A stretch of DNA of 44,355 nucleotides from assembly GCA_020027475.1 (NCBI GenBank), contig JAHRAZ010000088.1:1-44355 (forward strand), in the 5' to 3' direction. Position numbers and translations under genes: made by a program. This DNA comes from Microthrixaceae bacterium (GTDB lineage: Bacteria > Actinomycetota > Acidimicrobiia > Acidimicrobiales > Microtrichaceae). Positions 15,747 through 25,109 of this stretch are shown here, piece by piece. The notes beneath the pieces are model-generated. The model saw nothing but the letters and a program-made list of their open reading frames with translations, had not been told where the DNA came from and searched no databases. Numbering within the stretch: the first letter of the stretch is position 1; every line of letters begins with the position of its first letter.

Positions 15747-17397
15747 GGGAATCGGTCTCCTCTTGCGAAGATCCCAAACCCGCCGGAAACGGGATCAATG
15801 GGGACTCGATCACGGTGGCGCCCTGAAAGAGTGACTGCGACTCAGGTTTGCGAACCTCGCCACCCTCCAGCACGCCCTTGCCGGCATCCGGCGGAACCTC
15901 CACAGGATATTCCCCGGTCAGACAGGCATTGCAGAATCCCGCCCCGGGCGCCCCAACGGCCTCCACCAGGCTGCCAAGCGAGAGATACGCCAAAGTGTCC
16001 ACGCGCAAGTAGTCGCGTATCTCCTCGACCTCCATGTTGGCGGCGAGAAGTTCCCCTCGTGATCCCGTGTCCATCCCGTAGAAACAGGGCCAGCGGTACG
16101 GCGGCGAGGAGATACGCATGTGCACTTCCTCACAACCGCTGTCCCTCAGCATCTGCACCATCGCCCGGGTTGTGGTGCCGCGCACGATCGAGTCGTCGAC
16201 AACCACCAACCTCTGGCCCGCAATGTTGTCCCGGAGCGGATTGAGTTTCATCCGGACTCCCAACGAGCGCATTTCCTGACTGGGAGCTATGAAGGTTCGG
16301 CCGATGTATCGATTCTTGACCAGTCCGTGACCGAACGGGATGCCGGATCGCCGGGCATACCCTTCGGCTGCGGGAATACCCGACTCGGGTACACCCATGA
16401 CCAGATCAGCCTCGACAGGAGATTGGTCGGCCAGATGCTCACCCATGCGAACCCTGGCCTGATGGACGTTTCGGCCGTAGAGCTGAGAGTCTGGTCGCGC
16501 GAAATAGACGAACTCGAACAGACAGAGCTTGGGATCCGGCTGCTCATCGAAGGGTCGCAAGGAACGAACCCCGTCATCGTCGATCACGACCATTTCGCCG
16601 GGATCGATTTCACGAACGAAGTGAGCACCCACGACGTCGAGCGCCGGAGTCTCCGAAGCCAGAACCCAACCTGAATCAATCTTGCCGAGGCACAACGGCC
16701 GGAATCCACGAGGATTGCGGGCACCTATGAGCCGGTCGCGGTCCATGAACACAAGCGAAAACGCACCTTCGAAGCGGGGCAGGACATTGGCCACAGCCTT
16801 GTCCAGCACGCCGGTTTCGTCACGCCCGTGATCAACACACGCATTCGCGATCCATTCGGCCATCGCATCTGTGTCGCTGCTCACCGTTCCGGGGAGCATT
16901 CCCGCCTCTTCCGCGAGGGCGCCGGTATTCACGAGGTTGCCGTTGTGGGCCATTGCGAATTGAGTGTGCTCGACATCACGAAACACGGGCTGGGAGTTCT
17001 TCCACATGCTGGAACCGGTGGTGGAGTATCGGGTGTGGCCGATGGCCAAGTCGCCATCGAGCGCCGCCAGAACGCGATCGTTGAACACATTGGAAACCAA
17101 ACCCATGTCTTTGACAACGGTCAGGTGTTCGCCATCGGAGGTTGCGATACCCGCAGACTCCTGCCCTCGGTGCTGAAGTGCGTAGATACCCAGATAACAG
17201 AGGTGCGCAACCGGCTGGCCCGGTGCATAGACACCGAAAACACCACAGGCTTCACGGGGTTTGCCACCGTCGCGACGATCAGCGTCTGTGAGCTGATCGT
17301 CGGCGAGGTCGGCGCTCAAATCGACCGACACCCCAACGGGGCCAAGCGTGTAGCCATCACGGCCACCATGATTGCACATCGACTCCGGCCGGTTCAT
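15739..17397 (-). CDS. purF: Amidophosphoribosyltransferase
   Basis: First committed step of purine synthesis: PRPP plus glutamine to phosphoribosylamine. The class II glutamine amidotransferase nucleophile is Cys51 (EACGVFGVYA), so a 50-residue N-terminal piece must be cut off, longer than the 11 residues of the Bacillus enzyme. The phosphoribosyltransferase part has VVVDDSIVRGTTT. The late CNACLTGEYP fits the iron-sulfur type. Start ATG at 17397 has GGGGGAG upstream; an in-frame ATG at residue 7 would shorten the propeptide to 44. Confidence 0.96.
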   Translation of the reverse strand: MNRPESMCNHGGRDGYTLGPVGVSVDLSADLADDQLTDADRRDGGKPREACGVFGVYAPGQPVAHLCYLGIYALQHRGQESAGIATSDGEHLTVVKDMGLVSNVFNDRVLAALDGDLAIGHTRYSTTGSSMWKNSQPVFRDVEHTQFAMAHNGNLVNTGALAEEAGMLPGTVSSDTDAMAEWIANACVDHGRDETGVLDKAVANVLPRFEGAFSLVFMDRDRLIGARNPRGFRPLCLGKIDSGWVLASETPALDVVGAHFVREIDPGEMVVIDDDGVRSLRPFDEQPDPKLCLFEFVYFARPDSQLYGRNVHQARVRMGEHLADQSPVEADLVMGVPESGIPAAEGYARRSGIPFGHGLVKNRYIGRTFIAPSQEMRSLGVRMKLNPLRDNIAGQRLVVVDDSIVRGTTTRAMVQMLRDSGCEEVHMRISSPPYRWPCFYGMDTGSRGELLAANMEVEEIRDYLRVDTLAYLSLGSLVEAVGAPGAGFCNACLTGEYPVEVPPDAGKGVLEGGEVRKPESQSLFQGATVIESPLIPFPAGLGSSQEETDSLG

Positions 17398-17412
17398 GTC
17401 TGGGCTCCCCCA

Positions 17413-18330
17413 TCAGGAAGTGACCTCAGCGGAGAGGTCGAAGGTCCACGGGGATCTCGACAGTTCGCCCGGGTCGAACCTGTCGGCCAGCGAGTTCGCA
17501 CTCAGGGGTTCGGCCAGGTCAGTGATTCCGATTGACTCGGCGAGCAGTCGCAGCACCTCCAGTGGTGCCAGCCCAGCGGCGCCCACTTCGGCCAGAGATC
17601 GGGGACCATGTCGCTTGGCGATGCGCCTGCCGTCGGGTCCCAGAACCAGGGGCACATGGACATAGGTGGGAGGTTCGAACCCGAGAACTTGGTGAACGAA
17701 GATCTGGCGTGGTGTGGTTGCAAGCAGGTCATCCCCGCGCGTCACCTGGTCGATGCCCTGGTCGTGATCGTCGACGACCACAGCAAGGTTGTACGCGGCG
17801 ATTCCATCCCAGCGTCTCAACACGAAGTCATCGAGGCGCCCGGATTGGGCTCCGCACAGTTGATCCTCGAAGGAAACCGTCCGGCCGGCGGCGCGGATCC
17901 GCAACGTGGATCTGCCCCGTTGCGCCATTCGCCGCTGCTGTTCGGAGGTGCTCAGGTGCGAACACGTGCCGGGATAGGCACCCTCGGGCAATTCGCCATG
18001 TGGAGCGATCACCGCCTCTGTGATCTCGCGACGCGAACAGAAGCAAGGGTAGGTCAGGTCAGCATCTTCCAACCGCGTGATTGCAGCGGCGTACAGGTCA
18101 CGGCGCTCTGATTGGCGGACCACATCGCCGTCATGATCGATGCCCAGGGCCGCGAGGTCGGCCAGTTGGGCCGATTCGTGATCGGCAGAAGCTTCGGTGG
18201 TCAGGTCTTCCATCCGGATCAAGAAGTCACCACCGGCGGATCGCGCAAAACACAAGGCGAGCAGCGCTGTTCTGAGATTGCCGATGTGCAACGGCCCGCT
18301 GGGGCTGGGAGCGAAGCGTCCAGTGACCAT
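17413..18330 (-). CDS. gluQ: Glutamyl-Q tRNA(Asp) synthetase
   Basis: Adds glutamate to queuosine at position 34 of tRNA-Asp. It is a short class I synthetase of 305 residues: a catalytic domain like GluRS (RFAPSPSGPLHIGN near the start, RIAKRHG as the KMSKS-like motif) without the anticodon-binding domain. A zinc site is seen as CFC in YPCFCSRRE followed by YPGTCSH. ATG start at 18330, 6 bases after purL, inside the purine cluster. Other reading: a non-discriminating truncated GluRS paralogue, less likely. Confidence 0.88.
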   Translation of the reverse strand: MVTGRFAPSPSGPLHIGNLRTALLALCFARSAGGDFLIRMEDLTTEASADHESAQLADLAALGIDHDGDVVRQSERRDLYAAAITRLEDADLTYPCFCSRREITEAVIAPHGELPEGAYPGTCSHLSTSEQQRRMAQRGRSTLRIRAAGRTVSFEDQLCGAQSGRLDDFVLRRWDGIAAYNLAVVVDDHDQGIDQVTRGDDLLATTPRQIFVHQVLGFEPPTYVHVPLVLGPDGRRIAKRHGPRSLAEVGAAGLAPLEVLRLLAESIGITDLAEPLSANSLADRFDPGELSRSPWTFDLSAEVTS

Positions 18331-18336
18331 CAGCAG

Positions 18337-20565
18337 TCAGGCGGACCTGGTGCCGCTCCCCAGGGCGTCCGGCAAACGATCGCGCCAGACAGACGAAACC
18401 TCGCTCACGGAGAGATCCAGGAGGCCCTTCACCTTGAGGCGGTCACCACCACACATCCCGACACGCTCATGAGCAACGGAAGCCTCGTCGATCAGATCGA
18501 TCACCTCGGACATCTGCTCCGGATCAACACATAGAAGGACGCGTCCCGGAGCTTCGGAAAAGAGCGCAACGTGATCCTCGACCCGGGCGATCGTGGCCCC
18601 GATACCGGTAGCGGCAACCATCTCCGCGATCGTCACGCCAAGACCTCCTGCCGACACGTCGGCGGCACCCTGAACTCCCGGGTGATCAACAAGGCGACGA
18701 ACCAACGCCGCAGTTGCCGCAACCGTCCCGTAATTGACCTCCGGCAGGGAACCCTGACCACGCAGACCCGCGGAACGTGCCCAATTCGATCCCGCCAGGC
18801 CACGGGGAGCTTCACCAACCAGGATCAGCCGGGACCCGTCCACCAGATTCCGTCCGGGCGGCCGCCGGCTCAGGTCCGCGACGAGACCCAGGACGCCGAT
18901 CACCGGTGTGGGATCGATATCGGATCCCAGAGACTCGTTGTAGAGGCTGACGTTTCCGCCAATGCAGGGGAATCCGAATGCATCCAGTGCTTCGGACATC
19001 CCGTCGACTGCCTCCGACAACTGCCACATCACTTCGGGATGCTCCGGGTTGCCGAAATTCAGACAATTGACCAAGGCGATCGGTTCGGCTCCGACAACCG
19101 CAAGATTCATCACGGATTCAGCCACGGTCATTCCGGTGCCGAGCCGCGGGTCCACTGCGCACCAGAGATGATTGCCGTCGGTGGTCATCGCCAGGGCCTT
19201 GCCCGTGTCGGACCCGGTCACGGGGTGCTTGAGGCGCAGAACCGCGGCGTCACCGCCAGGTGCTTCCACCGTGTTCAGGAAGAGCATGTGATCGTACTGG
19301 GACCACACCCAGGAGGTGTCGGTCAGCATCGCCAGCAGACTCGCACCCACGTCATCCGGTGCAGGGGCATCACCGGGATCATTCGCTCGCCTGCGCGCGA
19401 GGTCGGCCGGCTCAGACCGTGGACGGTCATACAGAGGAGCCTCTTCCTCCAGCGACTTGGCGGGGACATCGGCGAGAACCTCACCGCCGTCGCTCGACAG
19501 GACCCGCAGACGGCCGGAACCGGTCACGTGGCCGATGACCGAAGCTTCGATCTCCCACTTCCCGGCAATCGCGATCACCTCATCGAGCTTGGCCGGTTCC
19601 ACGATCGCAAGCATCCGTTCCTGCGACTCCGATGTCATGACCTCGAACGGTTCCATCGCCGGTTCGCGTTGGGGAATGGTGTCAACGAAGACATCCATGC
19701 CGGCGCCTCCCTTGGCGGCGGTTTCGGAAGTCGCACAGGTGATCCCGGCACCACCCAGATCCTGCACACCCACCGCCAATTCACGATCCAGGAGTTCCAG
19801 GCAGGCTTCGATCAACCGCTTTTCCTCGAACGGATCACCGACCTGCACGCTCGGCCGCTTCTCGGCGTCCGCCTCTGAGTCGGAGAAGCCGGCGGAGGCC
19901 AGCACGGACACCCCTCCGATGCCATCGCGCCCGGTTGATGCTCCCAGGAGGACCGCGAGATTGCCCACTCCTTCTGCCCTGCCGAGCACCAAACGCTCCA
20001 CCGGCATCAGACCCAGGCACAACACGTTGACCAAGGGATTTCCGGCATATGTCTCATCAAATACCGTCTCGCCGCCGACCGTGGGCACACCAACCGAGTT
20101 GCCGTATCCGGATACACCCGAAATCACACCTTCGGCCACCCACCGGGATCTCGGGTCATCAAGTGGCCCGAATCTGAGGGGATCCATCACAGCGATGGGC
20201 CGGGCACCCATGGAGAAGATGTCTCGAAGGATTCCCCCGACTCCGGTGGCTGCTCCCTGATACGGCTCGATCGCCGAAGGGTGATTGTGGCTCTCGATGC
20301 GGATCGCGGCGGCAATTCCATCACCCACGTCGATCACCCCTGCACCCTCGCCGGGACCAACCAGAACGTTGGGACCCTCGGTGGGGAAGCGGCGAAGGTG
20401 AATGCGCGAACTCTTGTAGGAGCAGTGCTCGGACCACATCACCGAGTACATCGCCAACTCGAGGTGATTCGGCTCCCGGCCCAGCGTGTCGATGATCTGA
20501 TCCAGCTCGTCATCGGTCAGTCCGAGTGCCCGGTGAGTCGGTTCAGCTTCGGAAGCGTCGGTCAT
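18337..20565 (-). CDS. purL: Phosphoribosylformylglycinamidine synthase, large subunit
   Basis: Makes FGAM from FGAR with ammonia supplied by PurQ; PurS bridges the two. The 742 residues fit the small PurL of three-part systems. Conserved marks: SEHCSYKSS (His47) and the ATP/substrate loop [16 protein letters not shown] (His93, His95), and in the second half [13 protein letters not shown] and [12 protein letters not shown]. The ATG has GGAG only one base away, so this start is not set by a normal ribosome binding site. It is separated from purQ by a plus-strand gene. Confidence 0.96.
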   Translation of the reverse strand: MTDASEAEPTHRALGLTDDELDQIIDTLGREPNHLELAMYSVMWSEHCSYKSSRIHLRRFPTEGPNVLVGPGEGAGVIDVGDGIAAAIRIESHNHPSAIEPYQGAATGVGGILRDIFSMGARPIAVMDPLRFGPLDDPRSRWVAEGVISGVSGYGNSVGVPTVGGETVFDETYAGNPLVNVLCLGLMPVERLVLGRAEGVGNLAVLLGASTGRDGIGGVSVLASAGFSDSEADAEKRPSVQVGDPFEEKRLIEACLELLDRELAVGVQDLGGAGITCATSETAAKGGAGMDVFVDTIPQREPAMEPFEVMTSESQERMLAIVEPAKLDEVIAIAGKWEIEASVIGHVTGSGRLRVLSSDGGEVLADVPAKSLEEEAPLYDRPRSEPADLARRRANDPGDAPAPDDVGASLLAMLTDTSWVWSQYDHMLFLNTVEAPGGDAAVLRLKHPVTGSDTGKALAMTTDGNHLWCAVDPRLGTGMTVAESVMNLAVVGAEPIALVNCLNFGNPEHPEVMWQLSEAVDGMSEALDAFGFPCIGGNVSLYNESLGSDIDPTPVIGVLGLVADLSRRPPGRNLVDGSRLILVGEAPRGLAGSNWARSAGLRGQGSLPEVNYGTVAATAALVRRLVDHPGVQGAADVSAGGLGVTIAEMVAATGIGATIARVEDHVALFSEAPGRVLLCVDPEQMSEVIDLIDEASVAHERVGMCGGDRLKVKGLLDLSVSEVSSVWRDRLPDALGSGTRSA

Positions 20566-20713
20566 CTCCAGAAACTACAAGCCAACCATCACACGCGGTG
20601 CCACGCGCCGACGGGCGACCTCCGCGGTCATTCCAGCCCAAAATCTGATCCGGCCTCACCTGTTCACGATTCAGCCGGGAACTCCGAGATGGTCACAAAT
20701 AATGGGACAGGTG

Positions 20714-20742
20714 TTGAATTGCCGATATTGCTCAGCCAGAAT
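20714..20742 (+). promoter_or_regulatory. Possible promoter for a leaderless transcript
   Basis: TTGAAT (20714-20719) and CAGAAT (20737-20742) are 17 bases apart, and the start ATG at 20749 lies where a transcript would begin. No ribosome binding site precedes that ATG, in line with a leaderless message. The -10 match is weak, so this is tentative. Confidence 0.3.
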
Positions 20743-20748
20743 CCGGCC

Positions 20749-21162
20749 ATGGCAAAACGTGGTCCCAAGGAAGTAACCGAACAACACAAGGCAGCCATGG
20801 CCGCCGGAAGGGCCGAAGGTTCGGTGGTGCGAAAGTACCTCGAGGCGCTGCAACAGCAGAAACCAAAACGAGGTCGCCGCCGCACCCCGGACTCCATACG
20901 CCTCAGACTGGTCGAGATCAACAAAACCATGGACTCCGCGGGTGCACTCAACCAATTGGCGATGGCTCAGGAACGCATCGACCTTGAAGACGAACTCAGG
21001 AACCTGGAATCCGCGGTCGATCTGACTCCGCTGAAGAACGACTTCGTGCGGGTCGCATCAGGCTATGCGGCTCGCAAAGGCATCAGCTACGCCGCTTGGC
21101 GCCAGGTAGGCGTGCCCACGTCGGTCCTGAGCGAGGCCGGAATCACCCGTTCGAACCCCTGA
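20749..21162 (+). CDS. Small basic protein, function unknown
   Basis: A 137-residue protein, the only plus-strand gene inside the purine cluster. The N-terminal 50 residues are very basic (AKRGPKEV, KPKRGRRRTP), the middle is helical and charged (AQERIDLEDELRNLE), and the C-terminal part reads GYAARKGISYAAWRQVGVP, which looks like a small helical DNA- or RNA-binding unit. I know no assigned function. The ATG at 20749 is chosen because upstream codons lie over the purL promoter region and no other start has support. Confidence 0.7.
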   Translation: MAKRGPKEVTEQHKAAMAAGRAEGSVVRKYLEALQQQKPKRGRRRTPDSIRLRLVEINKTMDSAGALNQLAMAQERIDLEDELRNLESAVDLTPLKNDFVRVASGYAARKGISYAAWRQVGVPTSVLSEAGITRSNP

Positions 21163-21164
21163 GG

Positions 21165-21842
21165 TCAGCCGACAGTTGCGCCGGCGGCGGCCAGCACCGA
21201 GGCGAGAACAGCAACCCCGTCGATCGAACCCAGAAGCGGATGACAGGCTCGCTCCGGGTGTGGCATCAAACCCACCACGTTTCGCTCCGCATTGCAGATT
21301 CCGGCAATGTCATCGACTGACCCGTTGGGGTTCTCCACATAGCGCAACACGATTCGATCCTCCGCCTGCAGTTCTTCGAGAACCTCGGCTGAACAGGTGT
21401 AATTGCCCTCGAAGTGATTTATTGGAATCTGCAATTCCTGGCCGACTTCAAGTTGGTTCGTGATGCAGGAGTTGTTCGTTTCCACGCGCAACGTCGCGGT
21501 GCCGCAGCGAAACTTCAAACCAGCATTCTTCTGGAGTGCGCCGGGCAATAGATGGCTTTCTGCCAGTACCTGAAATCCGTTGCAGATACCAACCACAGGT
21601 GCTCCGGACTTCGCCAGGGAAACCGTGGCGTCCATTACCGGCGAGAACCTCGCAATTGCCCCGGGGCGTAGATAGTCGCCGTGTGCGAAACCGCCCGAAA
21701 TGATCACCGCGTCGGCATTACCCAGGTCGGCTGAGTCATGGAAGAAGATCTCGGCATCAGCACCCAGACTCCGCACGGCCTCAACCACATCCATTTCGCA
21801 GTTGGTGCCCGGAAACTGGATCACCGCGACGTTGGTCGCCAC
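21165..21842 (-). CDS. purQ: Phosphoribosylformylglycinamidine synthase, glutaminase subunit
   Basis: Class I glutamine amidotransferase that feeds ammonia to PurL. The 225 residues carry the triad: Cys87 in GICNGFQ, His195 and Glu197 in LMPHPERA. The start is GTG at 21842, one base after the purS stop. It converges with the plus-strand gene that separates it from purL (two bases between the stops). Confidence 0.96.
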   Translation of the reverse strand: MATNVAVIQFPGTNCEMDVVEAVRSLGADAEIFFHDSADLGNADAVIISGGFAHGDYLRPGAIARFSPVMDATVSLAKSGAPVVGICNGFQVLAESHLLPGALQKNAGLKFRCGTATLRVETNNSCITNQLEVGQELQIPINHFEGNYTCSAEVLEELQAEDRIVLRYVENPNGSVDDIAGICNAERNVVGLMPHPERACHPLLGSIDGVAVLASVLAAAGATVG

Positions 21843-21843
21843 C

Positions 21844-22104
21844 TCAGGAACCTGTGGCTTCAGTGACGGTGAACGTTGAATCCTCGATCACCGGATTGGA
21901 GAGGAACTTGTGGCACAAGTCGTCCACTTCGGCCTTGGCGGAGGCCGGATCCTCGCTGTTCAACGAGAAGCGTATGGTCTTGCCGACCTTCACTCCCTTC
22001 ACACCATCGAATCCCAGCGCGGGCAACGCCCTCTCGATGGTGGCGCCCTCGGGATCCGAAATTCCCTCTCGATGAGTTATGTCGACAACGACATCAAAGA
22101 CCAT
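21844..22104 (-). CDS. purS: Phosphoribosylformylglycinamidine synthase subunit PurS
   Basis: An 86-residue bridging subunit that dimerises and links PurL to PurQ. Family pattern: DITHREGISDPEGATIERAL near the N-terminus, GVKGVKVGKTIRF in the middle. The ATG at 22104 lies 4 bases after the purC stop; the longer frame would run back into purC. Confidence 0.93.
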   Translation of the reverse strand: MVFDVVVDITHREGISDPEGATIERALPALGFDGVKGVKVGKTIRFSLNSEDPASAKAEVDDLCHKFLSNPVIEDSTFTVTEATGS

Positions 22105-22108
22105 TGGC

Positions 22109-23029
22109 TCACTCTTGCACATCCGGCCAGTCACCCAGACACAGCCCGGTGATGCGTTCGTAGGCGTCGCGGTACCGGCGCGAAGTCTCCGCCACAACTT
22201 CAGGATCCAGGGCCGGAGGAGGAGGTGTCTTGTCCCAGTCGAGTGTTTCAAGATGGTCGCGGACAGGTTGTTTGTCGAATCCCACGGGTGTGGATCCGGG
22301 AACCCAGTCCTCTGCGAGCCAGAACCGCGATGAGTCCGGCGTGAGGACTTCATCCGCGATCACCAATTCTGGACCGTCACCCCGGTTGACGAGTCCCATT
22401 TCGAACTTGGTGTCGGCGAGCAGGAAGCCGGCTTTCTCAGCGCGGGCACTGGCCCGATCGAACATCTCGAGACTCACAGAGCGAGCCTGTTCGGCCAACT
22501 CGCCACCGATGAGGGCAACCGCATCGTCGAAAGAAATGTTCTCGTCGTGGTGGCCGACTTCCGCCTTGGTGGATGGCGTGAACATTGGTTCTCCAAGCCG
22601 ATCAGCTTCCGTCAGACCGGAGGGAACCGCCATTGAGTGGATGGTGCCGCGGGATCGGTACTCCTTCCATGCCGAGCCGGCCACAAATGCGCGAACGATG
22701 CATTCGATCGGGATCATCTCGACCCTTTCACACAGCATGACGCGCCCTGCCAGAGATGGGTGTTGCGCACTCTCGGGCAGGTCTGCAAGATTCGTCGACA
22801 GCAGATGATTGGGAGTCACATCAATCAGTTCATCGAACCAGAATTGCGACATGGCTGTGAGCACACGCCCCTTGTCGGGCACGGGTTCGGCCATCACCAC
22901 ATCGAATGCGCTCAATCGATCCGATGCCACCATGAGCAGCCGGCCGTTGCCGGCATCGAAAAGGTCGCGGACCTTGCCACGATGGACGAGATCGAGGCCG
23001 ACGTCGGGTACCTCGACCAGAGTGCTCAC
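22109..23029 (-). CDS. purC: Phosphoribosylaminoimidazole-succinocarboxamide synthase
   Basis: Joins CAIR and aspartate with ATP, giving SAICAR. From the GTG at 23029 it has 306 residues. Marks: VHRGKVRDLF near the start, the ASDRLSAFDVV loop, VRAFVAGSAWKEY and FEMGLVNRG. The GTG is preferred because GTGA overlaps the purB stop and GAGG lies upstream; an in-frame ATG at 23068 would sit inside purB. This longer, eukaryote-like form is common in actinobacteria. Confidence 0.95.
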   Translation of the reverse strand: MSTLVEVPDVGLDLVHRGKVRDLFDAGNGRLLMVASDRLSAFDVVMAEPVPDKGRVLTAMSQFWFDELIDVTPNHLLSTNLADLPESAQHPSLAGRVMLCERVEMIPIECIVRAFVAGSAWKEYRSRGTIHSMAVPSGLTEADRLGEPMFTPSTKAEVGHHDENISFDDAVALIGGELAEQARSVSLEMFDRASARAEKAGFLLADTKFEMGLVNRGDGPELVIADEVLTPDSSRFWLAEDWVPGSTPVGFDKQPVRDHLETLDWDKTPPPPALDPEVVAETSRRYRDAYERITGLCLGDWPDVQE

Positions 23030-24447
23030 AAAACCTCGTTCCGCTGGTACCCGGTCGCTTCCGGGCATGACTCTGCCAGAACCGCCACGGCAGCAACGAA
23101 CGCACCGACCTGGGACTGGGCCGCCCCGGTGAACGCGAGCGGATCGCCGAGGACGGATTCGATCTGCTCCGCGTCGAGGTTCAGTCGTTCATCGGCAGCG
23201 AGTCGAGCCATCAAATCGTTGCCTTCAGTACCTTGTTCCCGCATTTCCAGAGCCACTGCAACAGCGTGTTCCCCAATTACCTCATGGGCGACTTCACGGC
23301 CGACACCGGCACGGACGGCTGCCATCAGGACCTTGGTGGTGGCGAGGAAGGGCAGATAGCGGTCGAGTTCGCGCTGAACCACCGCGGGATATGCACCGAA
23401 TCCCGACAGCACGTCGAGCAGAGTCTGGAACAGGCCATCGATCGCGAAGAACGCGTCGGGCAGGACGACCCGACGCACCACGGAACAGGCCACATCACCC
23501 TCATTCCACTGCTCGCCGCTCAGTCCGGAGACCATCGTGAGGTGACCGTTGAGAATCACCCGAAACCCGTTGATTCGTTCACAGCTTCGGGCGTTCATCT
23601 TGTGCGGCATGGCCGACGAACCGACCTGGCCTTCCGCGAAGCCTTCAGTGACGAGTTCATTGCCGGCCATGAGGCGAATCGTGGTTGCCAACGACGACGG
23701 CGCCGCTGCCAACTGGACGAGTGCCGAGACCACATCCAGATCAAGTGATCGGGGATACACCTGCCCCACCGATCCGAGAACACGGTCGAAACCCAGATGC
23801 TCCGCAACCGCGACTTCGAGATCCATCATGGATTCATCGCTGCCGTCGAGCAGATCGAGCTGATCGGCCTGAGTACCCATTGGGCCCTTCAGGCCACGGA
23901 GCGGATACTGCTCGAGCAGGGATTCAACACGAGAGAGCGCAATGAGGAGTTCCTCACCTGCGCTGGCGAATCGTTTGCCCATCGTTGTGGCTTGGGCAGC
24001 CACATTGTGGCTCCGGCCCACCATCGCCAGTTCCCGGAATTCGGCTGCCCGTTCCGCCAGCTGAATCAGGGCAGCCACCACCCGGATGCGAATCTGCTCC
24101 AGCGACCGGCGGATCTGAAGTTGCTCGACGTTTTCCGTGAGGTCACGCGATGTCATCCCCAGGTGGAGATACTCGTGGCCGGACAGATCGGCGAACTCCT
24201 CGATGCGGGCCTTCACGTCGTGGCGAGTAACTCGCTCCCGGGCGTGGATCGAGTCGAGGTCAACCTCGGTGATCACTGCTTCGGAGGCGGCAATCGCGTC
24301 GGCCGGGATGTCGATTCCCAGATCGCGCTGGGCCTTCATCACGGCGATCCAGAGTTCGCGTTCAAGGATGATCTTGTGCTCGGGAGACCAGATATCGGCG
24401 ATCTCCGGGCTGGCATAACGAGTCGCGAGGACGTTCGGAACTGTCAC
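23026..24447 (-). CDS. purB: Adenylosuccinate lyase
   Basis: Splits fumarate from SAICAR and from adenylosuccinate, so it serves both IMP and AMP formation. The fumarase-superfamily signature is GSSAMPHKMN; also seen are SGHEYLHLGMTSRDLTEN and MVGRSHNVAAQATTMG. I chose the GTG at 24447 (473 residues, starting VTVPNVLATRY) over an in-frame start at 24537, which would overlap purE and add a non-conserved lead. Confidence 0.94.
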   Translation of the reverse strand: MTVPNVLATRYASPEIADIWSPEHKIILERELWIAVMKAQRDLGIDIPADAIAASEAVITEVDLDSIHARERVTRHDVKARIEEFADLSGHEYLHLGMTSRDLTENVEQLQIRRSLEQIRIRVVAALIQLAERAAEFRELAMVGRSHNVAAQATTMGKRFASAGEELLIALSRVESLLEQYPLRGLKGPMGTQADQLDLLDGSDESMMDLEVAVAEHLGFDRVLGSVGQVYPRSLDLDVVSALVQLAAAPSSLATTIRLMAGNELVTEGFAEGQVGSSAMPHKMNARSCERINGFRVILNGHLTMVSGLSGEQWNEGDVACSVVRRVVLPDAFFAIDGLFQTLLDVLSGFGAYPAVVQRELDRYLPFLATTKVLMAAVRAGVGREVAHEVIGEHAVAVALEMREQGTEGNDLMARLAADERLNLDAEQIESVLGDPLAFTGAAQSQVGAFVAAVAVLAESCPEATGYQRNEVL

Positions 24448-24517
24448 GCGGTCAATTCTCGCCCAGATCGAGGTGTCACGGCGACCTGCGGCCGCCGGCA
24501 TTGTCGGCGGGCAGCAG

Positions 24518-25030
24518 TCACTCCTGATTCTCACCATTCAGCGCAGCGTCCTGAGCCGCTGCATAATTCTCGAGTCCCAAGCGGTATGCCTCGAGGCGAT
24601 CGCCGAGTACTTCATCCGATGTCGCCAGAATTCGCACGGCCAGCAGGCCCGCATTCTTGGCTCCGCCGATCGCCATCGTGGCCACCGGAACACCTCCTGG
24701 CATCTGGACTATCGAATGCAGGGAATCCTGACCGCCCATTGTTCTGGTGGGAACCGGTACGCCGATCACCGGCAGAGTGGTCAACGAAGCAACCATGCCC
24801 GGCAGGTGGGCAGCACCACCAGCGCCTGCGATGACAACACGAAGACCCGCATCGGCCGCTCCCCTGGCGTATTCGTACATCCTGGTGGGGCTGCGATGCG
24901 CGGACACCACACGAACCTCATGCGGAATCCCGAACTCGGTCAGAACCTCACTGGCAGGCGCCATTACATCCGAGTCGGAGGAGCTGCCCATGATGATCCC
25001 GACCAACGGGTTGTCCGCGTTGCCAGTCAT
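24518..25030 (-). CDS. purE: N5-carboxyaminoimidazole ribonucleotide mutase
   Basis: Class I PurE, turning N5-CAIR into CAIR. The 170 residues show [13 protein letters not shown], the [13 protein letters not shown] loop with the catalytic histidine, and [15 protein letters not shown] at 25030 with GAGGA eight bases upstream. purK, its partner, lies directly upstream with a 79-base gap. Confidence 0.96.
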   Translation of the reverse strand: MTGNADNPLVGIIMGSSSDSDVMAPASEVLTEFGIPHEVRVVSAHRSPTRMYEYARGAADAGLRVVIAGAGGAAHLPGMVASLTTLPVIGVPVPTRTMGGQDSLHSIVQMPGGVPVATMAIGGAKNAGLLAVRILATSDEVLGDRLEAYRLGLENYAAAQDAALNGENQE

Positions 25031-25109
25031 GCCACGATCCTCATCTCTCGAATCCGAATTCCACTGTGCCCAACACTACGTCTACCCGCTCCGGGCACGG
25101 CCTGAACAC

